A stretch of DNA of 64,000 bases, taken from Polynucleobacter sp. MG-6-Vaara-E2. GTDB taxonomy: Bacteria > Pseudomonadota > Gammaproteobacteria > Burkholderiales > Burkholderiaceae. The notes under the pieces were generated by a model. That model did not search any database and had not been told where the DNA came from. It saw only the letters and a list, made by a program, of their open reading frames with translations. The stretch spans positions 558,001 to 622,000 of the forward strand of contig NZ_CP061303.1 of assembly GCF_018687695.1 (NCBI RefSeq), given 5' to 3'. Below, piece after piece: positions 9,001 through 18,013 of this stretch; position 1 is the stretch's first letter; every line of letters begins with the position of its first letter. Both the position numbers and the translations under genes were made by a program.

Positions 9001-10056
9001 ATGAAACGATCATTTTCTAAAGTTCTACGCACTTTGGTAGTGACTGCAGGTTTGTCGCTCACACTAGCAAGTGGTATGAGCTTTGCTGAGCGTGCACCGA
9101 TGCCACCTTTGCCATCGCCGAGTGGTGTTGATGTGCCACCATTGTCAGTGCCAGCAAATCCTAATGCCTTGGCTAATGGAACTCAAGCTCAGTCTCAGCC
9201 GGCTAATCCGTCGATCTTCATGGCACCAAATAGCGATCCTCAAAACTATGTCAGCATTCCAGACAAGCAAGCCGGTGTTCTAATCCAGCGCGCTGGTCAA
9301 GAGTGGCGCTTGATTCGTAACGGCGTGATCACGGTATTTGGCGGCTGGATACTGGCTATTGCCTTCTTTGGTATTGCGGGGATTTTTATTATCAAAGGCC
9401 CAATTAAATTGCATGCGCCGATGTCTGGGCAAAAAGTAAAACGGTTTAATGGCTTTGAGCGCTTTACCCACTGGGTGATGGCAGCTAGTTTTATTGGCCT
9501 TGCTTTTACTGGCTTGCTAATTTTGTACGGCAAATATTTTGCTATGCCTCTCATGGGTGGAGTTGCTTACGGCTCATTCTTGATGGTTTGCAAGAATATT
9601 CATAATTACTCTGGCCCATTGTTTACTCTTAGCGTGGTGATTTTCTTCCTACTATTTGCTACTCGAAATATTCCTGGTCAAGGCGACCTTACTTGGATCA
9701 AGTCATTTGGTGGCATGTTCGGAGGAGCGCATCCACCTGCAGGTTTTTTCAATTTCGGTGAAAAAATATGGTTCTGGTTTGGAATGACATTCTTGGGTTT
9801 GGTGATTTCAGCCTCAGGTTTTGTGCTCGACATGATAGTTCCGTTTATGCAGGTTGAATACCTGCGCGGTACCATGCAGGTCGCTAATATCATTCATAGT
9901 AGCGCTGCTATCTTGATGACTGCTATGGCAATGGGCCATATTTATATCGGCTCCATTGGTATGCAAGGTTCCATTGATGGCATGAAAACTGGCTATGTAG
10001 ATGCTACCTGGGCTGAAGAACATCACAGGCTCTGGTATGACAAACTGAAAAAATAA
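9001..10056 (+). CDS. Formate dehydrogenase gamma subunit, cytochrome b556 type
   Basis: A 351-residue membrane protein with a cleavable-looking signal peptide (MKRSFSKVLRT...SFA), a Pro-rich periplasmic stretch (about residues 30-70), one extra helix (about 105-130) and then the four-helix di-haem cytochrome b domain beginning GFERFTHWVMAASFIGLAFTGLLI. Haem-ligand candidates include His in RFTHW, NIHNY, ANIIHS and MGHIYIG. It takes electrons from FdhB to the quinone pool. The ATG at 9001 is preferred over that at 8995 because AAGGA (8989-8993) is 7 bases from the former and only 1 from the latter. The extended N-terminal region is longer than in E. coli FdnI, as is usual in Betaproteobacteria. 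Confidence 0.93.
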   Translation: MKRSFSKVLRTLVVTAGLSLTLASGMSFAERAPMPPLPSPSGVDVPPLSVPANPNALANGTQAQSQPANPSIFMAPNSDPQNYVSIPDKQAGVLIQRAGQEWRLIRNGVITVFGGWILAIAFFGIAGIFIIKGPIKLHAPMSGQKVKRFNGFERFTHWVMAASFIGLAFTGLLILYGKYFAMPLMGGVAYGSFLMVCKNIHNYSGPLFTLSVVIFFLLFATRNIPGQGDLTWIKSFGGMFGGAHPPAGFFNFGEKIWFWFGMTFLGLVISASGFVLDMIVPFMQVEYLRGTMQVANIIHSSAAILMTAMAMGHIYIGSIGMQGSIDGMKTGYVDATWAEEHHRLWYDKLKK

Positions 10057-10066
10057 GGATAGGGCC

Positions 10067-10357
10067 ATGAAAAAAATTATTGCTTTTACCTTGTGCACGC
10101 TGGCAAGTGCATTTGCGTTCGCAACTTTGCCTCCATTGACTCCAGAGCAAGCTGATGCTGCAGCGCTAGCAAAAGCAAAGACTGCCTACGGTGATAAGGT
10201 TGGTGCCTATCAGTTATGCCAAGCGCAAAATCGAGTGGCTGATCGCTTCAAAGTTGCAGGTACTGCTGCCCCTGCAGCCTGCGTGGCTCCCCCACCATTT
10301 GTAGCTCCTGTGGCTGCTGCGGCACCTGCTCCGGCGACTGCACCAGCAGCAAAGTAA
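10067..10357 (+). CDS. Small secreted Ala/Pro-rich protein
   Basis: A 96-residue protein with a signal peptide (MKKIIAFTLCTLASAFAFA) beginning 10 bases after the gamma subunit gene, so probably the last gene of the fdh operon. The mature part has a short helical region with two Cys (YQLCQAQNRVADRFKVAG...AACVAPP) that could form a disulfide, then a Pro/Ala tail. I recognise no domain. Its stop is 9 bases from the end of the convergent ABC gene. Confidence 0.75.
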   Translation: MKKIIAFTLCTLASAFAFATLPPLTPEQADAAALAKAKTAYGDKVGAYQLCQAQNRVADRFKVAGTAAPAACVAPPPFVAPVAAAAPAPATAPAAK

Positions 10358-10366
10358 TCTTAGCTA

Positions 10367-11074
10367 TTAATCTGTTATTAGCTCTTGATGCAGGTAGCGT
10401 TTAGCTGCTGATGTTTGAGGATTCGAGAAGAAGGGGCCTACAGGTCCCTTTTCTTTTATCTCGCCGCCATCAATCAAGATGATGTACTGAGCAAGACGTT
10501 GCACTTGCGCAAGTTGATGTGATGAAAAAATCACATCAGATCCATGTTGACTGAATGTACGAATAATTTCTTCCACCTGCTCTGTAGCAGTTGGATCTAA
10601 GTTAGCAGTAGGCTCATCTAATAAAACTAAGTTGGGTCTTTGTAAGATAGCTCTACCCAGACACAGCTTTTGCCTTTCTCCTGCTGATAGCTTATGGGCA
10701 GGATTGGATGCTAAATCTTTTAAGCCAACGCGCTCAATCACCTGATCAATTGCTTTCTCATCAATCGCTGGGTCTGCATCCCTGACAAGGCTGATATTCG
10801 TTTTGGCGGAGGCCTTAATCATCGGGGTGTGATGCAAAACTAAAGCTGTTTTATTAGCAAACGAATAGCTCACTGTTCCAGTATCTGGCTTAATCAAGCC
10901 ATCAAGCAGTTTTAAAAGAGTGGTTTTACCGGCGCCATTTGGCCCTATGCAGGCAGTGATTCTGTCCGCTGGAATAATCGCATGGGGAATATTTAAAATA
11001 GCGCGACCATTGCTGTTGACAGTGATATCTTTCAGCTCAACAAACCTTTCAAATTGTTCGGTCATATTAGCCAT
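10367..11074 (-). CDS. ABC transporter ATP-binding protein, tungstate (Tup) type
   Basis: A 235-residue ABC ATPase: Walker A GPNGAGKTT, signature LSAGERQKL, Walker B NLVLLDEPTANLD, and an H-loop His in FSSHQLAQ. It overlaps the upstream permease gene by 8 bases. The pairing with a TupB-like permease and the presence of formate dehydrogenase next door suggest tungstate or molybdate uptake. No periplasmic binding protein (TupA) is encoded in the window, so the substrate is inferred. Sulfate or phosphate is less likely given the permease sequence. Confidence 0.88.
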   Translation of the reverse strand: MANMTEQFERFVELKDITVNSNGRAILNIPHAIIPADRITACIGPNGAGKTTLLKLLDGLIKPDTGTVSYSFANKTALVLHHTPMIKASAKTNISLVRDADPAIDEKAIDQVIERVGLKDLASNPAHKLSAGERQKLCLGRAILQRPNLVLLDEPTANLDPTATEQVEEIIRTFSQHGSDVIFSSHQLAQVQRLAQYIILIDGGEIKEKGPVGPFFSNPQTSAAKRYLHQELITD

Positions 11075-11762
11075 AGCGACGCTCCACTACTTGACGAACA
11101 ATAAAGGTAAAAAGGTTCGCAAGCAAAACAATTCCAAGTAACACAATGCCTAAAGCAAGCGCTAGTGGTAGGTCGCCTTTACTGGTTTCAAGAGCAATAG
11201 CAGTAGTCATAGTGCGCGTTGAATTTTGAATATTGCCACCCACAATCATGACGGCTCCAACCTCAGAGATGGCTCTAGCTAATCCAGCAAGAATGGCAAT
11301 CGTCAATGAAAAGCGACAGTCCCAAATGAGCCACTTGTATTGAGCCAGCGGGGGTAAGCGCAAGCTCAAAAATGAGTCCCGATGAATCCTCCAGGAATCC
11401 TCGAGGATTTGCCGACTTAGGGCGGCAATTAAGGGGGTTGTGAGCAGTGTTTGGGCCACGATCATGCCGTTAGTAGTAAATAACCATCCCCATGCTCCTA
11501 GAGGTCCTGATCGAGAAAGAAGTAGGTAAACAATCACCCCAACGATCACAGTGGGTACCCCCATGAGCGTATTAAGGGTCACGATGACGAGCTTCTTTCC
11601 ACTAAATTCTTCCGTAGCCAGAAGGGCGCCAATGGGCAGCCCTAAGGCAGTCCCTAGTAGCAGGGCGGTGAGGCTGACCTGAAGAGAGACCCCTACAATG
11701 CCTAGCACTCCGCCGTCCAAATGGGTAAGCAGTACAAAGGCATCAGAAAAAGCGGTCAACAT
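11067..11762 (-). CDS. ABC transporter permease, tungstate (TupB) type
   Basis: A 231-residue inner-membrane permease with about 5-6 helices and the conserved EAA-loop-like segment ARAISEVGAVMIVGGNIQNSTRTMTTAIALETSKG, characteristic of TupB-type permeases. The N-terminal GVSLQVSLTALLLGTALGLPIGALLA and GVPTVIVGVIVYLLLSRSGPLG segments match the same family. First gene of a two-gene minus-strand unit; the 67-base gap to the divergent BFD-like gene must contain both promoters. The partner binding protein is missing here. Confidence 0.88.
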   Translation of the reverse strand: MLTAFSDAFVLLTHLDGGVLGIVGVSLQVSLTALLLGTALGLPIGALLATEEFSGKKLVIVTLNTLMGVPTVIVGVIVYLLLSRSGPLGAWGWLFTTNGMIVAQTLLTTPLIAALSRQILEDSWRIHRDSFLSLRLPPLAQYKWLIWDCRFSLTIAILAGLARAISEVGAVMIVGGNIQNSTRTMTTAIALETSKGDLPLALALGIVLLGIVLLANLFTFIVRQVVERRYG

Positions 11763-11829
11763 GCGTTCGATTCTATCAAGGCAATGGCAAAATGACTTGA
11801 ATGAGACTCTTACCCCTATTTTTTAACTC

Positions 11830-12030
11830 ATGGCAGAAGTAATTTGCCTTTGCAATAACGTCTTTGACGTTGATCTGCGTGAATATTTAGATACTCACCC
11901 CATTAGCTCGATAGATGAGCTGCGGGAGCAGGCGTCCATCTGTAATAAGTGTATGCAGTGCCAAGAACTAGTAGAGGGTGAGATTTATTTGGCGCGTGTT
12001 CGACGACAGCGGGCTGAGGGGCAGTTTTAA
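11830..12030 (+). CDS. BFD-like [2Fe-2S] protein
   Basis: A 66-residue protein with CLC at residues 7-9 and CNKCMQC at about 38-44, the Cys pattern of the BFD/bacterioferritin-associated ferredoxin-like 2Fe-2S fold. In bacteria such proteins reduce ferric bacterioferritin or serve as small electron carriers, but no bacterioferritin is nearby. The gene ends one base into the next (TAATG), so it is co-translated with the EEP hydrolase. Exact role unknown. Confidence 0.82.
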   Translation: MAEVICLCNNVFDVDLREYLDTHPISSIDELREQASICNKCMQCQELVEGEIYLARVRRQRAEGQF

Positions 12031-12782
12031 TGACTCAAATGAACCCTAAGCGTTTTACAGTAATGAGTATGAATGTACATAAAGGCTTGTCACCTTTGCA
12101 TCGCCATTCCACTATTTATCAGCTACGCCAAAGAATGCGGAGTCATTATCCCGATCTATTATTTTTGCAGGAACTACAACAAGAGCATCGGGGAAGAATT
12201 CGGCGCTTTGGACAGTGGCCCCTGACTGAGTTGACCCATTTTCTATCTGAGGACTTTTGGGGTGACTGGCACTATGGTAAGAACGTCGAGTATCCAGATG
12301 GCCACCATGGGAATGCCATTCTTTCTAAGCGCCCATTGCACAAGGGAAAGAACTACGATATTTCTGCATATCGATTTGAAAAACGGGGGCTTTTGCATAG
12401 CATGATTCAACTCGATGATGCGAGTTCACCGATCCATTGTTTTTGTGCGCATTTAGCATTATTTGAACGTGGTAGAGAGCGTCAGCTAACGGAGATCATT
12501 CGCTATATCGATACGTTAACCAATGACGCCCCGACAATTTTGGCAGGCGATTTTAATGATTGGCGTAACCGCGTGAGTGAGCCAATGCGTGAGGCCGGCT
12601 TTAATGAGGTATTCGAAACTTTGACTGGGGCTCCCGCAAGAACTTTTCCTAGTATGAAACCATTATTGCCGATGGATCGTATCTATGTCCGCGGTCTAAA
12701 AATCCATTCAGCGGAAATTTTGCATGAATGGATGAAATTGTCTGATCACCTTGGTATCACTGCCGAACTGGAATTGCTATGA
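12030..12782 (+). CDS. Endonuclease/exonuclease/phosphatase-family hydrolase (YbhP-like)
   Basis: A 250-residue EEP-fold enzyme with the expected metal and catalytic motifs: MNVHKG near the start, LFLQELQ, HLALFERGRERQL, AGDFNDWRN and the terminal SDHLGITAEL. It overlaps the following cardiolipin synthase by 4 bases. The same pairing occurs in E. coli (ybhP-ybhO), which supports a phosphodiesterase role linked to phospholipid metabolism, although the substrate is not known. No signal peptide; cytoplasmic. Confidence 0.87.
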   Translation: MTQMNPKRFTVMSMNVHKGLSPLHRHSTIYQLRQRMRSHYPDLLFLQELQQEHRGRIRRFGQWPLTELTHFLSEDFWGDWHYGKNVEYPDGHHGNAILSKRPLHKGKNYDISAYRFEKRGLLHSMIQLDDASSPIHCFCAHLALFERGRERQLTEIIRYIDTLTNDAPTILAGDFNDWRNRVSEPMREAGFNEVFETLTGAPARTFPSMKPLLPMDRIYVRGLKIHSAEILHEWMKLSDHLGITAELELL

Positions 12783-14257
12783 ATGACTTATTAGGATTTT
12801 TTATCAATACAAACTCTGAGCTCAATTTGAGATTGATTCTATTGGCTCACTTTTTATTGGTGACGTACTTTATTTTCATCATCATTTCTGTGAGAAGGCC
12901 TGTTGGTGTAGCTTTTGCCTGGATATTCATTGTGATGACATTTCCGCTGTTGGGAATTAGCTTATATATTTTGATTGGTGAGCGTCCAGTTGGGAGGGCT
13001 TTAACTCGGAAAATTATTCGTATGAATCGCGAATACGAGAACATTACCAAACTCATGAGGCAGCAATTTATTGGCGATCGAGATAAATTGCCTCTTGAGG
13101 GTAGAGCTCTTAGTCTCTTAGCGGAATCGAAGAATGGCTCCCCTGTGGTTGCCGGAAATAAGATCGAATTGCATACAAATTCATTGCAGATCCTACAAAA
13201 CTTTATTGATGAAATTAACCAAGCTAAAAAAAGTTTGCACTTAGAGTTTTATATCTGGGCTCTGGGCGGTGATGCAGATCGTGTCTGCGAGGCCTTAATT
13301 GCTGCAGCTCAGCGTGGGGTCGCCTGCCGTGTTTTGTTGGATTCACTCGGAAGTAAAGATTGGTTTAAGTCTTCTTGGTCTGGGCGTTTCAGGAAGGCAG
13401 GCATCCAGGTGACTGAAGCTTTGCCAATACAGGTGGGTCGTTTTCAGTTTAGGCGTGCTGATTTGCGTCTGCATCGAAAGATATTTGTGATTGATGGGGC
13501 TGTTGTTTGGACTGGAAGTATGAACTTGGTAGACCCTCGGACCTTTAAGCAGGACTCTGGAGTGGGTGAGTGGGTCGATGCCATGGTGCGCATTGAAGGG
13601 CCTGTCGCATCTCAGTTTGAGCTCACATTCTCGTTTGATTGGAGTGTTGATAATCCTAAAATTACCCACTTTGATGATCGTGAGCCACCTGTATCTCCTC
13701 ATGAAGGTGGCGCTATAGCGCAAGAGTTTTCATCTGGCCCAGTGTACCGAGACGATATTCTTTATCAGGTGCTGTTATCGGCCATCATGGACGCACGCGA
13801 AGAGTTAACGATTACCACGCCTTACTTTGGTCCTGACGATGGGTTACTTCAGGCTTTGATGGCTGCTGCTGCGCGCGGAGTAAAAGTTACCTTAATTGTT
13901 CCTAAACTCAATGACTCCAAATTAGTTGCTTGGAGTAGTCGAAGTTTTTATAGTGATTTACTAAATGCAGGGGTGAAGATTGCGGAGTTTCATGGAGGCT
14001 TACTGCATACCAAGAGTCTCCTAATAGATAAGAGAATTGCTATTTTTGGATCGGTTAATTTTGATCAGCGTAGTCTGCGCTTGAATTTTGAGATCAGTCT
14101 AATTGTTTATAACAATGATTTTTGCTCTAAGCTTGAAAAATTAATTGAATCTTACTTAGCGCAATCTGATTATGTGGATTCAAAAGTTTGGGCAAAACGA
14201 CCACGCTGGCATCACTACTTGGAAAATGCTGCGCATTTAACTTCGCCGCTTCTTTAA
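12779..14257 (+). CDS. cls: Cardiolipin synthase, phospholipase D family
   Basis: A 492-residue enzyme that joins phospholipid head groups to make cardiolipin at the inner membrane. Two N-terminal helices (about residues 17-37 and 43-66) resemble ClsA. Two HKD motifs are seen: H232-x-K234-x4-D239 (LHRKIFVID) with downstream GSMN, and LLHTKSLLID with GSVNFDQRS. Overlap with the EEP gene by 4 bases and convergent 4-base overlap with the CoA-transferase gene leave no room for a terminator. Confidence 0.93.
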   Translation: MNDLLGFFINTNSELNLRLILLAHFLLVTYFIFIIISVRRPVGVAFAWIFIVMTFPLLGISLYILIGERPVGRALTRKIIRMNREYENITKLMRQQFIGDRDKLPLEGRALSLLAESKNGSPVVAGNKIELHTNSLQILQNFIDEINQAKKSLHLEFYIWALGGDADRVCEALIAAAQRGVACRVLLDSLGSKDWFKSSWSGRFRKAGIQVTEALPIQVGRFQFRRADLRLHRKIFVIDGAVVWTGSMNLVDPRTFKQDSGVGEWVDAMVRIEGPVASQFELTFSFDWSVDNPKITHFDDREPPVSPHEGGAIAQEFSSGPVYRDDILYQVLLSAIMDAREELTITTPYFGPDDGLLQALMAAAARGVKVTLIVPKLNDSKLVAWSSRSFYSDLLNAGVKIAEFHGGLLHTKSLLIDKRIAIFGSVNFDQRSLRLNFEISLIVYNNDFCSKLEKLIESYLAQSDYVDSKVWAKRPRWHHYLENAAHLTSPLL

Positions 14258-15438
14258 ATTGCTCCGCTTGCACGCATACTAGTAATTTCAGAATCTGCTA
14301 AGCCAAGCTCTTTAAGGATTTGGTCGGTATGTTGACCTACCGCTGGAATCGGGTCCATGCGATAGTCGTAGCTATCATTTAAGCCAGGCGGCAGTAGGGC
14401 GGGTATTTCTCCGTTGGGGGTATCCACCTCAGCCCAGCGATTGCGAGCTTTTAATTGCTCATGCTTCCAAAGGCCTTCCATATCATTCAGGTGGGCATTA
14501 GCAATCTGAGCTTGCTCTAGACGGGCAATGAGTTGCTCGGCTGTGAGTTTACCAAAACAGGCATTAATAATTTCTAGTAGTTCAGAACGTTTTTCGTTCC
14601 GCTTGAAGTTTTTGTCAAAGCGCTCATCCTGAACAAGCTCTGGATTTTCTAGTACGGTTTCGCAGAATTGGACCCACTCACGTTCGTTTTGAAGACCAAG
14701 CATGACAGTCTTGCCGTCACCCGCTTTAAAGGGGCCATATGGATAAATGGTTGCGTGTGAAGCACCATTTCTTGGTGGAGCATCAGCGCCATCATAGGCG
14801 TAATACAACGGAAAACTCATCCACTCGCCTAATGCTTCAAGCATGGATACATCAATCACGGAGCCTTTACCAGTTTTACCCCTTTGCAATAAAGCAGCCA
14901 ATATATTGGTATAGGCATACATGCCAGCTGCTATATCAGCTATCGAGTTACCCGCCTTACTAGGAGTTTCTGGTGTGCCGGTCACCGATAGAAATCCTGC
15001 TTCACTCTGAATGAGAAGGTCATAGGCCTTCTTGTCACGGTAAGGGCCGTTATTTCCATAGCCAGAGATATCGCACAATATCAACCGAGGATTTTCTTTG
15101 TGTAAAAGCTCTGCAGTTAAGCCCATCCGTGCAGCTGCGCCAGGAGCTAGGTTTTGTACCAATACATCAGCCGTCTTTAGAAGGTTTTTTAAAGCCGCTA
15201 GGGCAGCTGGTTGTTTTAAATCAAGCGTCAAACTTTCTTTCGAGCGGTTGACCCAAACAAAGTGAGATGACAAACCTTTAACTTGCTTGTCATAAGCCCT
15301 AGCAAAATCACCACTACCGGGGCGCTCCACCTTAATAACACGAGCACCCAAGTCTGCCAGTTGGCGTGTACAAAAGGGTGCGGCAATAGCATGTTCAAGT
15401 GAAACAACGGTAATGCCGTCTAGAGGGCGAATGCTCAT
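14254..15438 (-). CDS. CaiB/BaiF-family CoA-transferase
   Basis: A 394-residue family III CoA-transferase that moves CoA between carboxylic acids. The family core is clear: LDGITVVSLEHAIAAPF, ADLGARVIKVERPG, and the SIADIAAGMYA segment whose Asp (Asp168 from the ATG) aligns with the catalytic Asp169 of formyl-CoA transferase. The ATG at 15438 is chosen over a TTG two codons upstream; neither has a strong ribosome binding site. It follows an acyl-CoA dehydrogenase gene by 21 bases, so the pair probably activates and then desaturates one acid. The acid is unknown. Confidence 0.92.
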   Translation of the reverse strand: MSIRPLDGITVVSLEHAIAAPFCTRQLADLGARVIKVERPGSGDFARAYDKQVKGLSSHFVWVNRSKESLTLDLKQPAALAALKNLLKTADVLVQNLAPGAAARMGLTAELLHKENPRLILCDISGYGNNGPYRDKKAYDLLIQSEAGFLSVTGTPETPSKAGNSIADIAAGMYAYTNILAALLQRGKTGKGSVIDVSMLEALGEWMSFPLYYAYDGADAPPRNGASHATIYPYGPFKAGDGKTVMLGLQNEREWVQFCETVLENPELVQDERFDKNFKRNEKRSELLEIINACFGKLTAEQLIARLEQAQIANAHLNDMEGLWKHEQLKARNRWAEVDTPNGEIPALLPPGLNDSYDYRMDPIPAVGQHTDQILKELGLADSEITSMRASGAI

Positions 15439-15459
15439 ATTCAATATCTGCCGGAAGAA

Positions 15460-16629
15460 TTAGAAGGATCTTGGTAAACCAAGAATATGCTCGGCCACAT
15501 AAGAGTAGATCAAGTTCGTGGAGATTGGCGCTACTTGATAGAGGCGAGTTTCTCTAAATTTACGTTCGACATCATATTCATTGGCAAAACCAAAGCCACC
15601 ATGGGTTTGCAGGCAAACGTTGGCTGCCTCCCAGGAGGCTTTGGCTGCTAAAAACTTCGCCATATTTGCTTCCGGACCGCAGGGCTGATGGGTGTCAAAC
15701 AGTTCACATGCTTTAAAGCGCATTAAATTGGCTGCTTCGGTTTCAATATAGCTATCTGCAATCGGAAATTGAATGCCTTGGTTTTTACCAATAGGTCGAT
15801 CAAATACTACGCGGTCATTGGCATAACGACGGGCACGATCTATAAACCAATAGGCGTCACCAATACATTCTGCAGCAATGAGAACCCGCTCAGCATTTAA
15901 GCCATCAAGTATATATTTAAATCCCTGGCCTTCAGTACCAATCAGATTTTCTGCCGGAATTTCTAAATTATCGAAAAAGACTTCGTTAGTTTCATGATTC
16001 ACCATATTGGCAATTGGCCTGACTTCCATGCCTTTGCCAATAGCATCTTTGAGGTTGACGATAAAAATCGACATCCCCTCAGATTTACGTTGCACCTCAT
16101 TGATTGGGGTTGTTCGTGCTAACAGAATCATTAAGTCAGAATGCTGGATGCGCGAGATCCAGACCTTTTGACCATTCACAATATATTTATCACCTTTTTT
16201 GACTGCAGTCGTTTTCAGTTTGGTTGTATCGGTACCAGTCGTAGGTTCTGTGACTGCCATGCTTTGTAAACGCAACTCGCCAGTGGCTATCTTTGGGAGA
16301 TACATTTTCTTTTGCGTCTCAGATCCATGGCGAAGTAGTGTGCCCATGTTGTACATCTGACCGTGGCATGAGCCAGAGTTGCCACCAGAAAAATTAATCT
16401 CTTCCATGATGACGGAAGCTTCTGCTAGACCCAATCCTGAGCCACCATATTCCTCTGGAATTAAAGCGGCTAACCAGCCTGCTTCAGTCATAGCTTTGAC
16501 AAAAGCCTCGGGATAGTCGCGTTCATGGTCAATCTTTTGCCAGTAGGCTGAATCAAAACTTTTGCAGAGGTCACGCAATGCTTCGCGCATATCTTGATAT
16601 TGATCGGGCTTGGGAATAGGGTGATTCAT
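15460..16629 (-). CDS. Acyl-CoA dehydrogenase with a relocated catalytic base
   Basis: A 389-residue FAD enzyme introducing an alpha-beta double bond in an acyl-CoA. Family signatures include ALIPEEYGGSGLGLAEA, the MAVTEPTTGTDTTKL flavin-binding stretch, and QTHGGFGFANEYDVERKFRE. The usual catalytic Glu (in YEGTSQ of medium-chain enzymes) is Gln365 here (LYQVAPIST). Glu247 in NAERVLIAAE instead aligns with the base of isovaleryl- and long-chain enzymes, so activity is expected. First gene of a two-gene unit with the CoA-transferase. Confidence 0.92.
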   Translation of the reverse strand: MNHPIPKPDQYQDMREALRDLCKSFDSAYWQKIDHERDYPEAFVKAMTEAGWLAALIPEEYGGSGLGLAEASVIMEEINFSGGNSGSCHGQMYNMGTLLRHGSETQKKMYLPKIATGELRLQSMAVTEPTTGTDTTKLKTTAVKKGDKYIVNGQKVWISRIQHSDLMILLARTTPINEVQRKSEGMSIFIVNLKDAIGKGMEVRPIANMVNHETNEVFFDNLEIPAENLIGTEGQGFKYILDGLNAERVLIAAECIGDAYWFIDRARRYANDRVVFDRPIGKNQGIQFPIADSYIETEAANLMRFKACELFDTHQPCGPEANMAKFLAAKASWEAANVCLQTHGGFGFANEYDVERKFRETRLYQVAPISTNLIYSYVAEHILGLPRSF

Positions 16630-16775
16630 GAATGTCTCGTTTTGTAGGATTTATATTGCTTTTTGGACTAAAGCATTAGTTTAAGCAAGATTTGAATTTC
16701 TTGGAGGATTGATAAAACAAGGCAAAATAGACCCATTGGGGTTACTCAATCCTAAGATAGCAATACAAAAGGGGT

Positions 16776-17288
16776 ATGCGTTTCATGGAGCACGCACTCG
16801 CGCATTTTTTTGGATGGTTTGGCTTGCCCTCAGTAGGCCTGCCAGCGGTGTTCGTGAGCGCTTTTGTTTCAGCCACCTTACTTCCAGTTGGATCTGAGCC
16901 CATTCTATTTGGTTATATTTCTCTAAATCCCCATTTGTATTGGGCTGCTATTTTTGTCGCCACTGTTGGCAATACCTTGGGAGGTATGCTTGATTGGTGG
17001 CTCGGCCTCATTGCTCACAGAAGTATGAAATCTGTTGGAGAGCCTAAAAATGAACGCCTGAAAGATTGGCTAGAGGCTTGGGGTCCCAAGATTCTATTGC
17101 TATCTTGGCTACCTGGACTTGGCGATCCCTTGTGCATTGCTGCGGGTTGGTTAAAGCTTGCCTGGCAGCCATGCTTAATTTATATGTTCATCGGTAAGTT
17201 GTTGCGCTACCTTACCTTAACCTGGTTGTTGACTCTGGTTCCAGAAAGCTTCTGGCGCCAGTTAGGTCACTGGTTGCATCTCATTTAA
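16776..17288 (+). CDS. YqaA-family (SNARE-associated/DedA-like) membrane protein
   Basis: A 170-residue inner-membrane protein with about 4 hydrophobic segments. The pattern GLPAVFVSAFVSATLLPVGSEPILFGY, the GNTLGGMLDWWLG motif and the SWLPGLGDPLCIAAGWLK motif match the YqaA branch of the DedA superfamily. DedA proteins are implicated in membrane lipid handling and proton-motive-force maintenance; the function of YqaA itself is not defined. AAAGGGG lies directly upstream of the start. Convergent with livF, 7 bases apart. Confidence 0.87.
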   Translation: MRFMEHALAHFFGWFGLPSVGLPAVFVSAFVSATLLPVGSEPILFGYISLNPHLYWAAIFVATVGNTLGGMLDWWLGLIAHRSMKSVGEPKNERLKDWLEAWGPKILLLSWLPGLGDPLCIAAGWLKLAWQPCLIYMFIGKLLRYLTLTWLLTLVPESFWRQLGHWLHLI

Positions 17289-17295
17289 TGCTGAA

Positions 17296-18000
17296 TTAAA
17301 CAGCACAATACTTCTGCTGTATCTCATCGTTGTTTAAGAGATTTTGCGCAGTGTCATGAAACACGATCTCGCCTTGATCTAAGATGTATGCGCGATCAGA
17401 AATCTTTAAAGCTTGCTGAACATTTTGCTCGACGAGCAAAATTGTTAAACCTTGTTGCTTGAGTTTCGCAAAAAGCTCGAACATTTCTTCAACCAGGACT
17501 GGCATGATGCCTTCAGAGGGTTCATCAAGCAAAATTACTTTAGGCTTAGCAATCATGGCGCGGGCAATCGCCAACATTTGTTGTTCGCCGCCCGACATGG
17601 ATGTGCCGTCCTGATGAAGACGCTCTTTGAGTCGTGGAAAGGTTTCGGCGATTTCATCTACTAGGGCGGTCATATCACCGCGGTTCTTTTGCGCAATGAC
17701 GCCTAACTCTAGATTTTCTTTGACAGTCAAGCCTGGAACAATGCGACGATCTTCTGGAACGTAAGCCAAACCAAGGTGAAAGCGTTCGTGCGCAGGAAGA
17801 TCCAAAAAGGATGTGCCATCAATGCTCGCTTTTCCTTGACGTTTAGAGAGCAAGCCCATGAGGGAGCGGAGAGTAGTGGTTTTGCCAGCGCCATTGCGAC
17901 CCATCAAGGTCACAATCTCTCCCTTGTGAACATCCAAAGAAATACCTTGCAAGACGTGACTACGGTCATACCAAGCGTTTAAGTTTTCAATATGCAACAT
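17296..18000 (-). CDS. livF: Branched-chain amino acid-type ABC transporter ATPase LivF
   Basis: A 234-residue ABC ATPase of the hydrophobic-amino-acid transporter family: Walker A GRNGAGKTT, signature MSGGEQQ, Walker B VILLDEPSEGI, H-loop not standard but VEQNVQQ typical of LivF. Last gene of the livKHMGF block. In Burkholderiales such systems often carry aromatic acids and other catabolic substrates rather than amino acids; here the neighbours favour a catabolic substrate (inference). Confidence 0.93.
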   Translation of the reverse strand: MLHIENLNAWYDRSHVLQGISLDVHKGEIVTLMGRNGAGKTTTLRSLMGLLSKRQGKASIDGTSFLDLPAHERFHLGLAYVPEDRRIVPGLTVKENLELGVIAQKNRGDMTALVDEIAETFPRLKERLHQDGTSMSGGEQQMLAIARAMIAKPKVILLDEPSEGIMPVLVEEMFELFAKLKQQGLTILLVEQNVQQALKISDRAYILDQGEIVFHDTAQNLLNNDEIQQKYCAV

Positions 18001-18013
18001 AGCTGACTTTCAA

